From positions 1 to 8,864 of the forward strand of contig JANKMV010000068.1 in assembly GCA_024650095.1 (NCBI GenBank): 8,864 nucleotides of DNA, written 5' to 3'. Positions 1 to 5,356 of the stretch are shown here, one piece after another (position 1 is the stretch's first letter; every line of letters starts with the position of its first letter). The position numbers and the translations under genes were made by a program. Origin of the DNA: Bacillota bacterium (GTDB lineage: Bacteria; Bacillota; Dethiobacteria; Dethiobacterales; Dethiobacteraceae). The notes beneath the pieces were generated by a model. It worked only from the letters and a program-made list of their open reading frames with translations. It was not told where the DNA came from and did not search any database.

Positions 1-213
1 ATTCAAAAGAAAACAGATCGGCAGTATTCGGCAGAGAGGATCATTGAGTGCCTAAACAAAATCGCCTGCTCCAACGAGCAGGACAACCTCTACCTATTCG
101 ATTACAGAAGTGAAATCTCCGATACCATCGGCAACGTTTTCGGTATCGACTTTACTAAAAAAAGGCTTCGTCTTAGTGAGATAAAAAATATTTTAGCAAA
201 AAGCAAAAAATAA
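1..213 (+). CDS. C-terminal end of a transposase (partial, IS1634-like)
   Basis: An open frame enters from the left edge and ends at TAA 211-213, giving the last 70 residues of a longer protein. Visible pieces are YSAERIIECLN, NLYLFDYRSE, a GIDFTKK segment and a very lysine-rich tail (ILAKSKK). This resembles, from memory, the C-terminus of IS1634-family (DDE) transposases, whose tails have a Y-x-F-D-Y segment followed by G-I-D-F-[ST]-K-K. The catalytic residues would lie outside the window, so neither activity nor family can be confirmed. It is the only plus-strand gene, convergent with amt, and is followed by its own terminator. It is lysine- and AT-rich at its end. It could be another DDE transposase family. 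Confidence 0.6.
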   Translation: MQKKTDRQYSAERIIECLNKIACSNEQDNLYLFDYRSEISDTIGNVFGIDFTKKRLRLSEIKNILAKSKK

Positions 214-249
214 TGCCTGTCCCCTACATATTTCTGCAAAAACACAGAC

Positions 250-289
250 GCCGCGAGCCCTTTATTTTCAAGGGCTGCGGCCTCTTTTT
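250..289 (+). terminator. Rho-independent terminator after the transposase
   Basis: The arms GCCGC-(G)-AGCCCTT (250-262) and AAGGGCT-GCGGC (270-281) pair with one bulged G around a 7-base loop, followed by CTCTTTTTA on the plus strand. It lies 36 bases past the transposase stop and faces away from it. The rest of 214-442 contains no convincing gene; the insertion element's right end should fall here, but no terminal repeat can be identified with only one end visible. Confidence 0.8.
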
Positions 290-408
290 ATCTTATTTTG
301 CTGTCAAAGTCAGGATTCTACCGTAAAGGCGTCCTAAAAACAATATCCTCCGTAGATATAGCAGTGTTCGTTTTTTAACGCTGTACGATAAAAAAGTAAC
401 ATTTTACA

Positions 409-438
409 GGAAAAACCGCCCCTACGGAGCGGTTTTCC
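409..438 (-). terminator. Terminator of the nitrogen operon, after amt
   Basis: On the minus strand, AAAACCGC (436-429) pairs with GCGGTTTT (419-412) around a 9-base loop, with a further GG/CC pair below one bulge, and the 3' arm runs into a short U run. It begins 5 bases after the amt stop and marks the end of the minus-strand operon. Confidence 0.8.
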
Positions 439-442
439 TAAC

Positions 443-1684
443 TCAATGAACTTGAGGGACCGTTCGTTTTGCGAAGTCTGCATATGCTTCCATACCATGT
501 TCACCGACATCGAGTCCTTCCTCTTCCTCCGCGGCCGAAACACGAAGTCCGACGATGGTAGCGATGGCTTTAAAGAGAATAAAGGTCGTGGTTAACGTCC
601 AGGCGGCTACAGCCAAGACACCTAATGCCTGTGCGCCAAGCAATGCAACTCCGCCACCATAAAACAGACCACCATCTGTAGCAAAGAAACCAACCATGAT
701 GGTACCAAAAGCACCACACACACCATGTACCGCTACCGCACCAACAGGATCATCAATGTGCAATATTTTCTCCACAAACTCCACAGCTAAGATGATGAGC
801 ACCCCGGAGGCAGCGCCAATTGCTAATGCCCCTATATAGTCTACAGCGGCAGTACCAGCAGTAATGCCTACTAAACCAGCCAGCGCACCATTTAAAGTAA
901 AGCTGACATCAGGCTTGCCGTAACGAATCCAAGAGAAAGTCATGGCAAGAACCGCGCCGGCGGCGGCTGATAGGTTTGTTGTCATAGCAATATGGGCAAT
1001 AGATAGATCCATGCCAGAAAGAGTGCTACCTGGGTTAAAGCCGAACCACCCAAACCAAAGAATGAAAACACCTAACGCTCCAATGGTTATATTATGACCA
1101 GGAATGGCATTGGGTTTACCATCACTACTAAACTTTCCCATGCGTGGCCCCAGAATAGCGGCACCCATGAGGGCAGACCAACCACCGACTGAATGCACCA
1201 CCGTAGACCCGGCAAAATCAACAAAATTCAACTGACTTAACCAACCGCCACCCCAGATCCAGTGACCAACAACAGGATAAATAACAGCTGTAATGACAGC
1301 AGAATAGATTAGATACGAAGAAAACTTGGTTCGTTCTGCCATGGCACCGGAGACAATGGTAGCCGCCGTGGCAGCAAAGACCGTTTGGAAAATAATGAAA
1401 GCAGCGAGAGGAATATCTAATCCCAAGTGTGAAAAGGTATCTTTAATAAAGAATCCCGAGCTACCGATGATGCCACTCTTGGAAATACCAAACATAAAGG
1501 CAAAGCCTATAGCCCAATAGATAATGCTACCCAAAGCAAAATCCATCATGTTCTTCATAATAATGTTACCTGCATTTTTGGCTCTTGTAAATCCCGCTTC
1601 CACCATGGCAAAACCTGCCTGCATAAAAAACACTAAAAACGCTGCCAATAAAACCCACATAGTATCAATAGCTGTTTCAATCAT
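443..1684 (-). CDS. amt: Ammonium transporter Amt
   Basis: This is a membrane channel of the Amt/Mep/Rh family that moves ammonium into the cell. At 413 residues it is a normal-length Amt with about eleven hydrophobic helices. The N-terminus begins directly in the first helix (WVLLAAFLVFFMQAGFAMVEAG, residues about 10-31) without an obvious cleavable signal peptide. Family marks are the VDFAGS segment (D156), the twin pore histidines H164 (VVHSVGG) and H320 (AVHGVCG), GFNPGS at 215-220, and the short polar C-terminal tail with a DVGEHG-like segment that Amt proteins use for PII contact. The ATG at 1684 is preceded by AGGAGG (1693-1698, 8-base spacing). It lies 105 bases downstream of glnK, the usual glnK-amt pair, and an attenuator-like hairpin set lies between them. 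Confidence 0.97.
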   Translation of the reverse strand: MIETAIDTMWVLLAAFLVFFMQAGFAMVEAGFTRAKNAGNIIMKNMMDFALGSIIYWAIGFAFMFGISKSGIIGSSGFFIKDTFSHLGLDIPLAAFIIFQTVFAATAATIVSGAMAERTKFSSYLIYSAVITAVIYPVVGHWIWGGGWLSQLNFVDFAGSTVVHSVGGWSALMGAAILGPRMGKFSSDGKPNAIPGHNITIGALGVFILWFGWFGFNPGSTLSGMDLSIAHIAMTTNLSAAAGAVLAMTFSWIRYGKPDVSFTLNGALAGLVGITAGTAAVDYIGALAIGAASGVLIILAVEFVEKILHIDDPVGAVAVHGVCGAFGTIMVGFFATDGGLFYGGGVALLGAQALGVLAVAAWTLTTTFILFKAIATIVGLRVSAAEEEEGLDVGEHGMEAYADFAKRTVPQVH

Positions 1685-1715
1685 TTATCTTTCCTCCTCG
1701 AATTTTTATGGCATT

Positions 1716-1753
1716 AAAAAGCGAAGGCGCTGCGTTACTGCAAGCGCCTTCGC
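1716..1753 (-). terminator. Attenuator terminator in the amt leader
   Basis: A perfect 10-base inverted repeat, GCGAAGGCGC (minus strand 1753-1744) against GCGCCTTCGC (1730-1721), is followed by TTTTT (1720-1716). Inside the 13-base loop TGC/GCA can also pair. The A/G-rich bases before it can extend the stem against the U run. It stands between the glnK stop and the amt ribosome site, so it would stop transcription before amt unless overridden. Confidence 0.82.
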
Positions 1754-1761
1754 TCTCATGA

Positions 1762-1775
1762 GGACCACCATGTCC
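1762..1775 (-). promoter_or_regulatory. Putative ANTAR-binding hexaloop hairpin before amt
   Basis: On the minus strand GGAC-ATGGTG-GTCC forms a 4-bp stem closing a six-base loop with A at position 1 and G at position 4. ANTAR proteins (EutV, AmiR, NasR) are known to recognise hexaloops with these two bases, normally as paired hairpins. It lies 14 bases after the glnK stop and 8 bases before the attenuator stem. A possible second hairpin, GCGA-AGGCGC-TTGC (1753-1740), would exclude the terminator but has C, not G, at loop position 4. The assignment rests on its similarity to three other leaders in this window. Confidence 0.6.
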
Positions 1776-1789
1776 TACTATTCGTTTAT

Positions 1790-2131
<342 letters not shown>

Positions 2132-2185
2132 TCACACTCCCAAAGTATTTGCTATATCCTGAAGCTATTTTCAGCTCCACAAACA

Positions 2186-2205
2186 ATATCTAAGTCTAAC
2201 CAGTA
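2186..2205. repeat. Direct repeat copy B in the glnK leader
   Basis: The 20-base sequence ATATCTAAGTCTAACCAGTA (plus strand) is repeated exactly at 2285-2304, 99 bases away. Part of it also pairs with an intervening inverted copy at 2250-2258. The repeats could be operators or parts of a folded leader RNA; nothing in the sequence decides this. Confidence 0.9.
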
Positions 2206-2258
2206 CAAGGAAGGCACAATTAATCAATTCCATCGGCTGTGCCTTCCAGTACTGGTTA
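2197..2258 (-). promoter_or_regulatory. Long hairpin in the glnK leader (structure B)
   Basis: The arms TAACCAGTAC-AA-GGAAGGCACA (2197-2218) and TGTGCCTTCC-A-GTACTGGTTA (2238-2258) pair over 20 bp with one small internal loop, around a 19-base loop. No U run follows on the minus strand, so it is not an intrinsic terminator. It sits between the attenuator and the glnK ribosome site. Possible roles are an RNase processing site, a stability element or one state of an RNA switch; a small mobile repeat is another possibility. Confidence 0.75.
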
Positions 2259-2304
2259 CATTAGCCGCTTGCTAATTGCAAGCGATATCTAAGTCTAACC
2301 AGTA
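2250..2304 (-). promoter_or_regulatory. Alternative hairpin in the glnK leader (structure A)
   Basis: On the minus strand TACTGGTTA (from repeat copy A) can pair with TAACCAGTA (2258-2250), then TTAG with CTAA, capped by a perfect 7-bp hairpin CGCTTGC/GCAAGCG (2284-2278 / 2272-2266) with a 5-base loop. The TAACCAGTA strand is the same one used by the long hairpin at 2197-2258, so the two folds exclude each other. Function unknown. Confidence 0.55.
2285..2304. repeat. Direct repeat copy A in the glnK leader
   Basis: Exact second copy of the 20-base repeat at 2186-2205. On the minus strand it starts 2 bases after the U tract of the glnK attenuator. Confidence 0.9.
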
Positions 2305-2306
2305 AT

Positions 2307-2352
2307 AAAAAAGACGCTGCAAGCGAAAGTACTAACTTTCAGCTGCAGCGCC
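2307..2352 (-). terminator. Attenuator terminator between glnA and glnK
   Basis: On the minus strand GGCGCTGCAGCTGAAAGT (2352-2335) pairs with ACTTTCGCTTGCAGCGTC (2330-2313) with two single-base bulges and one G-U pair around a 4-base loop, followed by TTTTTT (2312-2307). It is a strong intrinsic terminator 52 bases past the glnA stop. It may end glnA transcripts by default and act as the attenuator controlling read-through into glnK-amt. Confidence 0.88.
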
Positions 2353-2357
2353 AGGGA

Positions 2358-2371
2358 GGACGTCAATGTCC
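2358..2371 (-). promoter_or_regulatory. Putative ANTAR-binding hexaloop hairpin before glnK
   Basis: On the minus strand GGAC-ATTGAC-GTCC forms a 4-bp stem with a six-base loop carrying A at position 1 and G at position 4. It lies 33 bases after the glnA stop and 5 bases before the attenuator stem, the same order as in the amt leader. No clear second hairpin of the ANTAR type is visible; the apical part of the terminator offers a hexaloop (TTAGTA) with G at 4 but U at 1. Confidence 0.6.
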
Positions 2372-2404
2372 AATTATATTACGATAATGGTTGTGTACTA
2401 CTTG

Positions 2405-3733
2405 CTAAAATTTCGATAAATATTGATCTAATTCCCATTGGTGAACAGTCATATTGTAATTCTGATATTCAATGCGTTTTGCTTCAACAAAGCGCTGATA
2501 AAGATGGGAACCGAGTGCATCTTGTATGACCGTGTCCTGCTCTAGATTTTCCAGCGCTTCCTTTAAAGAGCCCGGCAGACTCCCAATGCCCATGTCAATG
2601 CGCTCTTTTTCGGTTAACTGATAAATGTTGCAATCCACAGAATCAGGCGGTTGCATTTCATTCTTGATACCATCTAACCCAGCCTTTAACATAACTGCCA
2701 GTGCAAGGTAAGGATTAGCCGACGGATCTGGTGAACGGACTTCTACTCTGGTACTCACACCGCGCCGTGCTGGAATGCGGATCAGAGGAGAGCGGTTTTT
2801 TTCGGACCAAGCTAGATAAACAGGGGCTTCATAACCGGGAACTAGTCGCTTATACGAATTCACTGTGGGATTGGTAATCGCCGTGAACGCAGGCGCGTGC
2901 TTGAGGATGCCGCCGATATATTGATAGGTTGACTGACTCAGTTGTCGTGCGTCGTTTGGATCAAAAAATTCATTCTTACCATCTTTAAAGAGAGATTGGT
3001 TCAGGTGCATCCCAGAGCCGTTGATACCAAAGATGGGTTTTGGCATAAAAGACGCATGCAATCCATGGCGCTGCGCAATGCTCCGTACCACGAATTTAAA
3101 AGTAACCAGTTTATCTGCCGTCGCTAGCGCTTCATCATATTTGAAATCAATTTCATGTTGACCTTGTGCAACCTCATGATGGGACGCTTCAATTTCGAAA
3201 CCCATTTCCTGCAGTGTCATTACCATGTCACGACGTGCATTTTCACCATGATCCACCGGGGATAAATCAAAATAACCGCCATTGTCATGGGTGATGGTAG
3301 TGGCCCGACCCGCTTCATCCGTGTGGAAAAGAAAGAATTCTGCTTCTGGTCCTACATTAAAGGTATAACCCATGGCTTTGGCTTCTTCCAGTACTTTTTG
3401 TAGTTGACAACGAGGACATCCTACAAATGGCTCCTGATCGGGCGTATAAACATCGCAGATCAAGCGAGCCACACTACCATCCCGCGGGCGCCAAGGAAAG
3501 ACGGTAAATGTATTTAAGTCAGGTCTTAAATACTGATCTGATTCCTCAATGCGGACAAAACCCTCAATGGAAGAACCATCAAACATAATCTCCCCATCTA
3601 GTGCCTTGCCTAGTTGATCCACGGGGATAGCTACATTCTTTAACACGCCGAACATATCGGTGAACTGTAGGCGGATAAACGTAACGTTTTCTTCTTTTGC
3701 CAGCTTCAACACATCTTGTTTAGTTAAACCCAT
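2405..3733 (-). CDS. glnA: Glutamine synthetase type I (GSI-alpha)
   Basis: This cytosolic dodecameric enzyme makes glutamine from glutamate, ammonium and ATP. At 442 residues it matches the Bacillus-type GSI-alpha enzymes, which lack the adenylylation-associated insertion. Visible landmarks are DGSSIEGF (52-59), the metal ligands E130 and E132 in EAEFF, the ATP-site GSGMH segment, the glutamate flap [17 protein letters not shown], the arginine-rich IRIPARR, and [15 protein letters not shown]61 in GFVRIEES matches the arginine needed for glutamine feedback inhibition in Bacillus. Where many relatives have G-D-P-R near residue 106 this protein reads C106-P-R-C109. The ATG at 3733 follows AGGAG (3743-3747, 9-base spacing). 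It lies directly downstream of the ANTAR gene with an attenuator between. Confidence 0.98.
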   Translation of the reverse strand: MGLTKQDVLKLAKEENVTFIRLQFTDMFGVLKNVAIPVDQLGKALDGEIMFDGSSIEGFVRIEESDQYLRPDLNTFTVFPWRPRDGSVARLICDVYTPDQEPFVGCPRCQLQKVLEEAKAMGYTFNVGPEAEFFLFHTDEAGRATTITHDNGGYFDLSPVDHGENARRDMVMTLQEMGFEIEASHHEVAQGQHEIDFKYDEALATADKLVTFKFVVRSIAQRHGLHASFMPKPIFGINGSGMHLNQSLFKDGKNEFFDPNDARQLSQSTYQYIGGILKHAPAFTAITNPTVNSYKRLVPGYEAPVYLAWSEKNRSPLIRIPARRGVSTRVEVRSPDPSANPYLALAVMLKAGLDGIKNEMQPPDSVDCNIYQLTEKERIDMGIGSLPGSLKEALENLEQDTVIQDALGSHLYQRFVEAKRIEYQNYNMTVHQWELDQYLSKF

Positions 3734-3768
3734 TTTTCTTCACTCCTACTCATTTATTTTTGTAAACC

Positions 3769-3809
3769 AAAAAACGCCCCAGGGCGAAATAGTTTTTCTC
3801 CCGAGGGCG
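3769..3809 (-). terminator. Attenuator terminator in the glnA leader
   Basis: On the minus strand CGCCCTCGGG (from 3809) pairs with CCCTGGGGCG (ending 3775) through CGCCC/GGGCG and GGG/CCC, with an inner GAAA/TTTC pairing, followed by TTTTTT (3774-3769). A shorter fold CGCC-CTGG-GGCG with the same U tract is also possible. Its 5' arm takes bases 3805-3809, which are also the 3' arm of the hexaloop hairpin, so the two structures cannot coexist. Confidence 0.82.
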
Positions 3810-3818
3810 CCATTGCCC
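3805..3818 (-). promoter_or_regulatory. Putative ANTAR-binding hexaloop hairpin before glnA
   Basis: On the minus strand GGGC-AATGGC-GCCC gives a 4-bp GC-only stem with a six-base loop having A at position 1 and G at position 4. Its 3' arm is also the first arm of the terminator, the expected geometry of an antiterminator whose stabilisation by a bound protein lets transcription continue. It lies 20 bases past the stop of the ANTAR gene. No second hexaloop hairpin is evident in the AT-rich stretch upstream. Confidence 0.65.
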
Positions 3819-3838
3819 ATTATTAGTATTTTGTTGTA

Positions 3839-4399
3839 TTATTGGAATTCATGTGCGGTGATAACCGCTTCAGCTATGCGCTTTAGGGACACTCGCTTAT
3901 TCATACTTTGTTGTTGGATGCGTCGATATGCTTCTGGTTCTGACACACCCAAGGTTTCCATTAAGATCCCCTTTGCTCGCTCCACTAGTTTCCGTGTTTC
4001 CAGTGTATTTTTCATCTTCGCCAATTCGTCCGCCATCTTCTGTAGTCGATTTTGTCCAGCGGCTGCAAATTCAACTGCGGTTACTAACGTTGCCTCGGTC
4101 ACCGGTTTTAGAATGAAGCCGGAAACCAATTTACCTTGCTGTTCCCTGCGAGAGTGGGAGCCAATTAGCACGATTCCAATCTGGCCATCATCCTCTAGCA
4201 TTTTAACGATTGACAATCCTGGAGCCGAATCAATATCGATTACAGCAACATCGGGCTGTAGCGACTGAATGAGGCGTAGGGTACCGGCTCCATTGTCAGT
4301 TTCACCAATGACGAGTTTACCTGTCTTGGTTAATATGGAGCTAATGTTGCTACGGGCACCAGCTGTGCTGGCGCTAACGACGACTCGCATGTCACTCAT
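3839..4399 (-). CDS. ANTAR-domain response-regulator-like antiterminator
   Basis: This is a predicted RNA-binding transcription antiterminator of the AmiR/NasR/EutV type, 186 residues from the ATG at 4399. Residues 4-112 form a receiver-like domain with the phospho-acceptor candidate D55 (PDVAVID) and the conserved lysine K98 (ILKP). The acidic pair normally found after the first strand is replaced by S9-A-S11, so phosphorylation is doubtful. Residues 116-135 look like a short coiled coil, and about 124-184 are a canonical ANTAR domain (RKLVERAKGILM, AYRRIQQQS, LKRIAEAVI). A GTG at 4405 also starts this frame but overlaps the G-rich ribosome site, so ATG 4399 is preferred. Its place next to glnA, with hexaloop hairpins before four genes, suggests it controls this operon. 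The input signal is unknown. Confidence 0.93.
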   Translation of the reverse strand: MSDMRVVVSASTAGARSNISSILTKTGKLVIGETDNGAGTLRLIQSLQPDVAVIDIDSAPGLSIVKMLEDDGQIGIVLIGSHSRREQQGKLVSGFILKPVTEATLVTAVEFAAAGQNRLQKMADELAKMKNTLETRKLVERAKGILMETLGVSEPEAYRRIQQQSMNKRVSLKRIAEAVITAHEFQ

Positions 4400-4404
4400 A
4401 GGCA

Positions 4405-4411
4405 CCCCCCT
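4405..4411 (-). promoter_or_regulatory. Ribosome site deciding the ANTAR gene start
   Basis: AGGGGGG on the minus strand lies 5 bases before ATG 4399 and overlaps the alternative GTG 4405, which therefore cannot use it. Confidence 0.7.
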
Positions 4412-4462
4412 ATAATAAAGACGCCAGTAATATAACAGAGTATTGCTCCATTAATTGGCGTC
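4411..4462 (-). terminator. Attenuator terminator in the ANTAR gene leader
   Basis: On the minus strand GACGCCA (4462-4456) pairs with TGGCGTC (4426-4420), a perfect 7 bp, followed by TTTATTATA. The intervening 29 bases include a small GAG/CTC hairpin. The U tract is broken by A, so strength is uncertain. The 5' arm shares bases 4457-4462 with the second hexaloop hairpin, making the two mutually exclusive. Confidence 0.6.
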
Positions 4463-4485
4463 ACTGCCTGGCACTTCATCGTACC
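4457..4485 (-). promoter_or_regulatory. Putative two-hairpin ANTAR target in the regulator's own leader
   Basis: On the minus strand two six-base-loop hairpins stand one base apart. The first is GGTAC-GATGAA-GTGCC (4485-4470; 5 bp with one U-G pair; loop with G at 1 and G at 4). The second is GGC-AGTGAC-GCC (4468-4457; 3 bp; loop with A at 1 and G at 4). The second overlaps the terminator's 5' arm. The order, single-base linker and overlap match the known two-hairpin antiterminator architecture for ANTAR proteins. The short second stem and the off-consensus first loop reduce certainty. Confidence 0.58.
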
Positions 4486-4507
4486 CATCTCTTCTTTTCT
4501 TACTCAT

Positions 4508-4536
4508 AGTATATGACATGGTGGAGAAAAAAGCAA
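4508..4536 (-). promoter_or_regulatory. Sigma-A-like promoter of the ANTAR-glnA-glnK-amt block
   Basis: On the minus strand TTGCTT (4536-4531) and TATACT (4513-4508) are separated by exactly 17 bases. The -10 matches 5 of 6 consensus bases and the -35 matches TTG. The predicted start near 4501 would put the first leader hairpin about 16 bases into the RNA. The -35 overlaps the end of the preceding terminator. Confidence 0.55.
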
Positions 4537-4562
4537 TACTTTTGGAAATGATTTTCGTATTG
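4527..4562 (-). terminator. Terminator of the glutamate synthase block
   Basis: On the minus strand CAATAC (4562-4557) pairs with GTATTG (4539-4534), with an inner GAAA/TTTC pairing, and is followed by CTTTTTTC (U run 4532-4527). It begins 13 bases after the stop of the GXGXG-domain gene. The stem is AT-rich, so termination may be incomplete. Confidence 0.6.
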
Positions 4563-4575
4563 TGGAAGATATTTT

Positions 4576-5310
4576 TTACGTGTGAGTATATAAGTTACCA
4601 TAGGGTCGACTTCCCTGTGGTGAGAGTTTAGTAAACGTCGCATTCTTTGCCTCGTAATCTTGTTGTCCAAAATACGTTTCATAGCGCGCACAGATAGTAG
4701 CTAGAAACTCCAACTCTTCGTCAGACGGTGTGGATTTTTGCACTTCACGTCCGAGCTTGTAGTTCGCTACTTCACCGCGGATGTACATAACACCAGCATG
4801 CATACCTGTACCGCAATAGTTACCCACAGGATCAACAGCGTCAGGGGCTCCTAGCACTACAATGATTCCCCCAGCCATGTATTCACCAAGAAAATCGCCT
4901 GTTTTACCACCGACGACAATTAGCGGAACCTGTGCTTGATATTCTTTCATATGAATTCCCACACGATAACCCACATTACCACGAATAAACACTTCGCCGC
5001 CCCTCATTGCATAGCCCAACGTATCACCGGCATCTCCATGGATGATAATGGTGCCACCATTCATGGTATTGGCCACTGCATCCTGCGCGTTTCCCTTTAC
5101 CACGACTTCGGGTCCATCCATGAATGCTGCTAAATCATTACCGGGGATCCCCTCAATGGTTAAGCGGTAACGTCCCCGAATGGCGTCCGCAATATATCGT
5201 TGGCCGTTCACATTTTTAAGCACAAGTTCGTGCGCTCCATCTTGTAATACTTGCCGAATTCTTTTGTTTAAATGCATGTAATAGACGCCTCGAGCATCAA
5301 TGGTAACCAT
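4576..5310 (-). CDS. Glutamate synthase GXGXG-domain subunit
   Basis: This matches the C-terminal beta-helix (GXGXG, alpha-subunit domain 3) of glutamate synthase as a free-standing protein of 244 residues. In one-piece GltB this right-handed helix is structural and holds the other domains together. The repeated G-x-x-x-G turns are plain, for example GGTIIIHGDAGDTLG, GGEVFIRGNVG and GGIIVVLG. A further in-frame start at 5445 would give 289 residues but would overlap the upstream gene by 89 bases. ATG 5310 has AAAGGAG (5320-5326) 9 bases before it and the natural N-terminus MVTIDARGVYY, so it is chosen. It is the last gene of the split GOGAT block, 46 bases after the oxidoreductase. Confidence 0.93.
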   Translation of the reverse strand: MVTIDARGVYYMHLNKRIRQVLQDGAHELVLKNVNGQRYIADAIRGRYRLTIEGIPGNDLAAFMDGPEVVVKGNAQDAVANTMNGGTIIIHGDAGDTLGYAMRGGEVFIRGNVGYRVGIHMKEYQAQVPLIVVGGKTGDFLGEYMAGGIIVVLGAPDAVDPVGNYCGTGMHAGVMYIRGEVANYKLGREVQKSTPSDEELEFLATICARYETYFGQQDYEAKNATFTKLSPQGSRPYGNLYTHT

Positions 5311-5356
5311 ATTTGTGCGCTCCTTTCTTACTCTCACCCCTATATTTTGTGAGTTT

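Noticed and set aside
214..224. TGCCTGTCCCC just after the transposase stop, similar to ends of some insertion or REP-like elements
   Set aside because: With only one end visible no inverted partner can be shown, so it is not called as a terminal repeat.
2373..2378. Perfect TATAAT (minus strand) just before the glnK hexaloop hairpin
   Set aside because: No -35 hexamer at 15-19 bases is acceptable (best are GTAGTA or AGTACA), and a start 7 bases downstream would fall inside the hairpin and destroy it. It may be a weak or activated promoter but was not called.
3853..3872. GCGGT/ACCGC hairpin at the end of the ANTAR gene as an upstream partner of the glnA hexaloop hairpin
   Set aside because: It lies inside coding sequence, and its loop (TTATCA or TATC) lacks the A1/G4 bases.
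3660..4268. Plus-strand open frame of 202 codons opposite the ANTAR gene and glnA leader
   Set aside because: It is the complement of strongly recognisable ANTAR and glnA coding sequence, crosses two regulatory hairpins, and its product resembles no family I know.
4429..4442. TGTTATATTAC resembling a GlnR/TnrA half-site in the ANTAR gene leader
   Set aside because: The second half (TNACA at the right spacing) is missing, and the bases lie in the loop of the attenuator.
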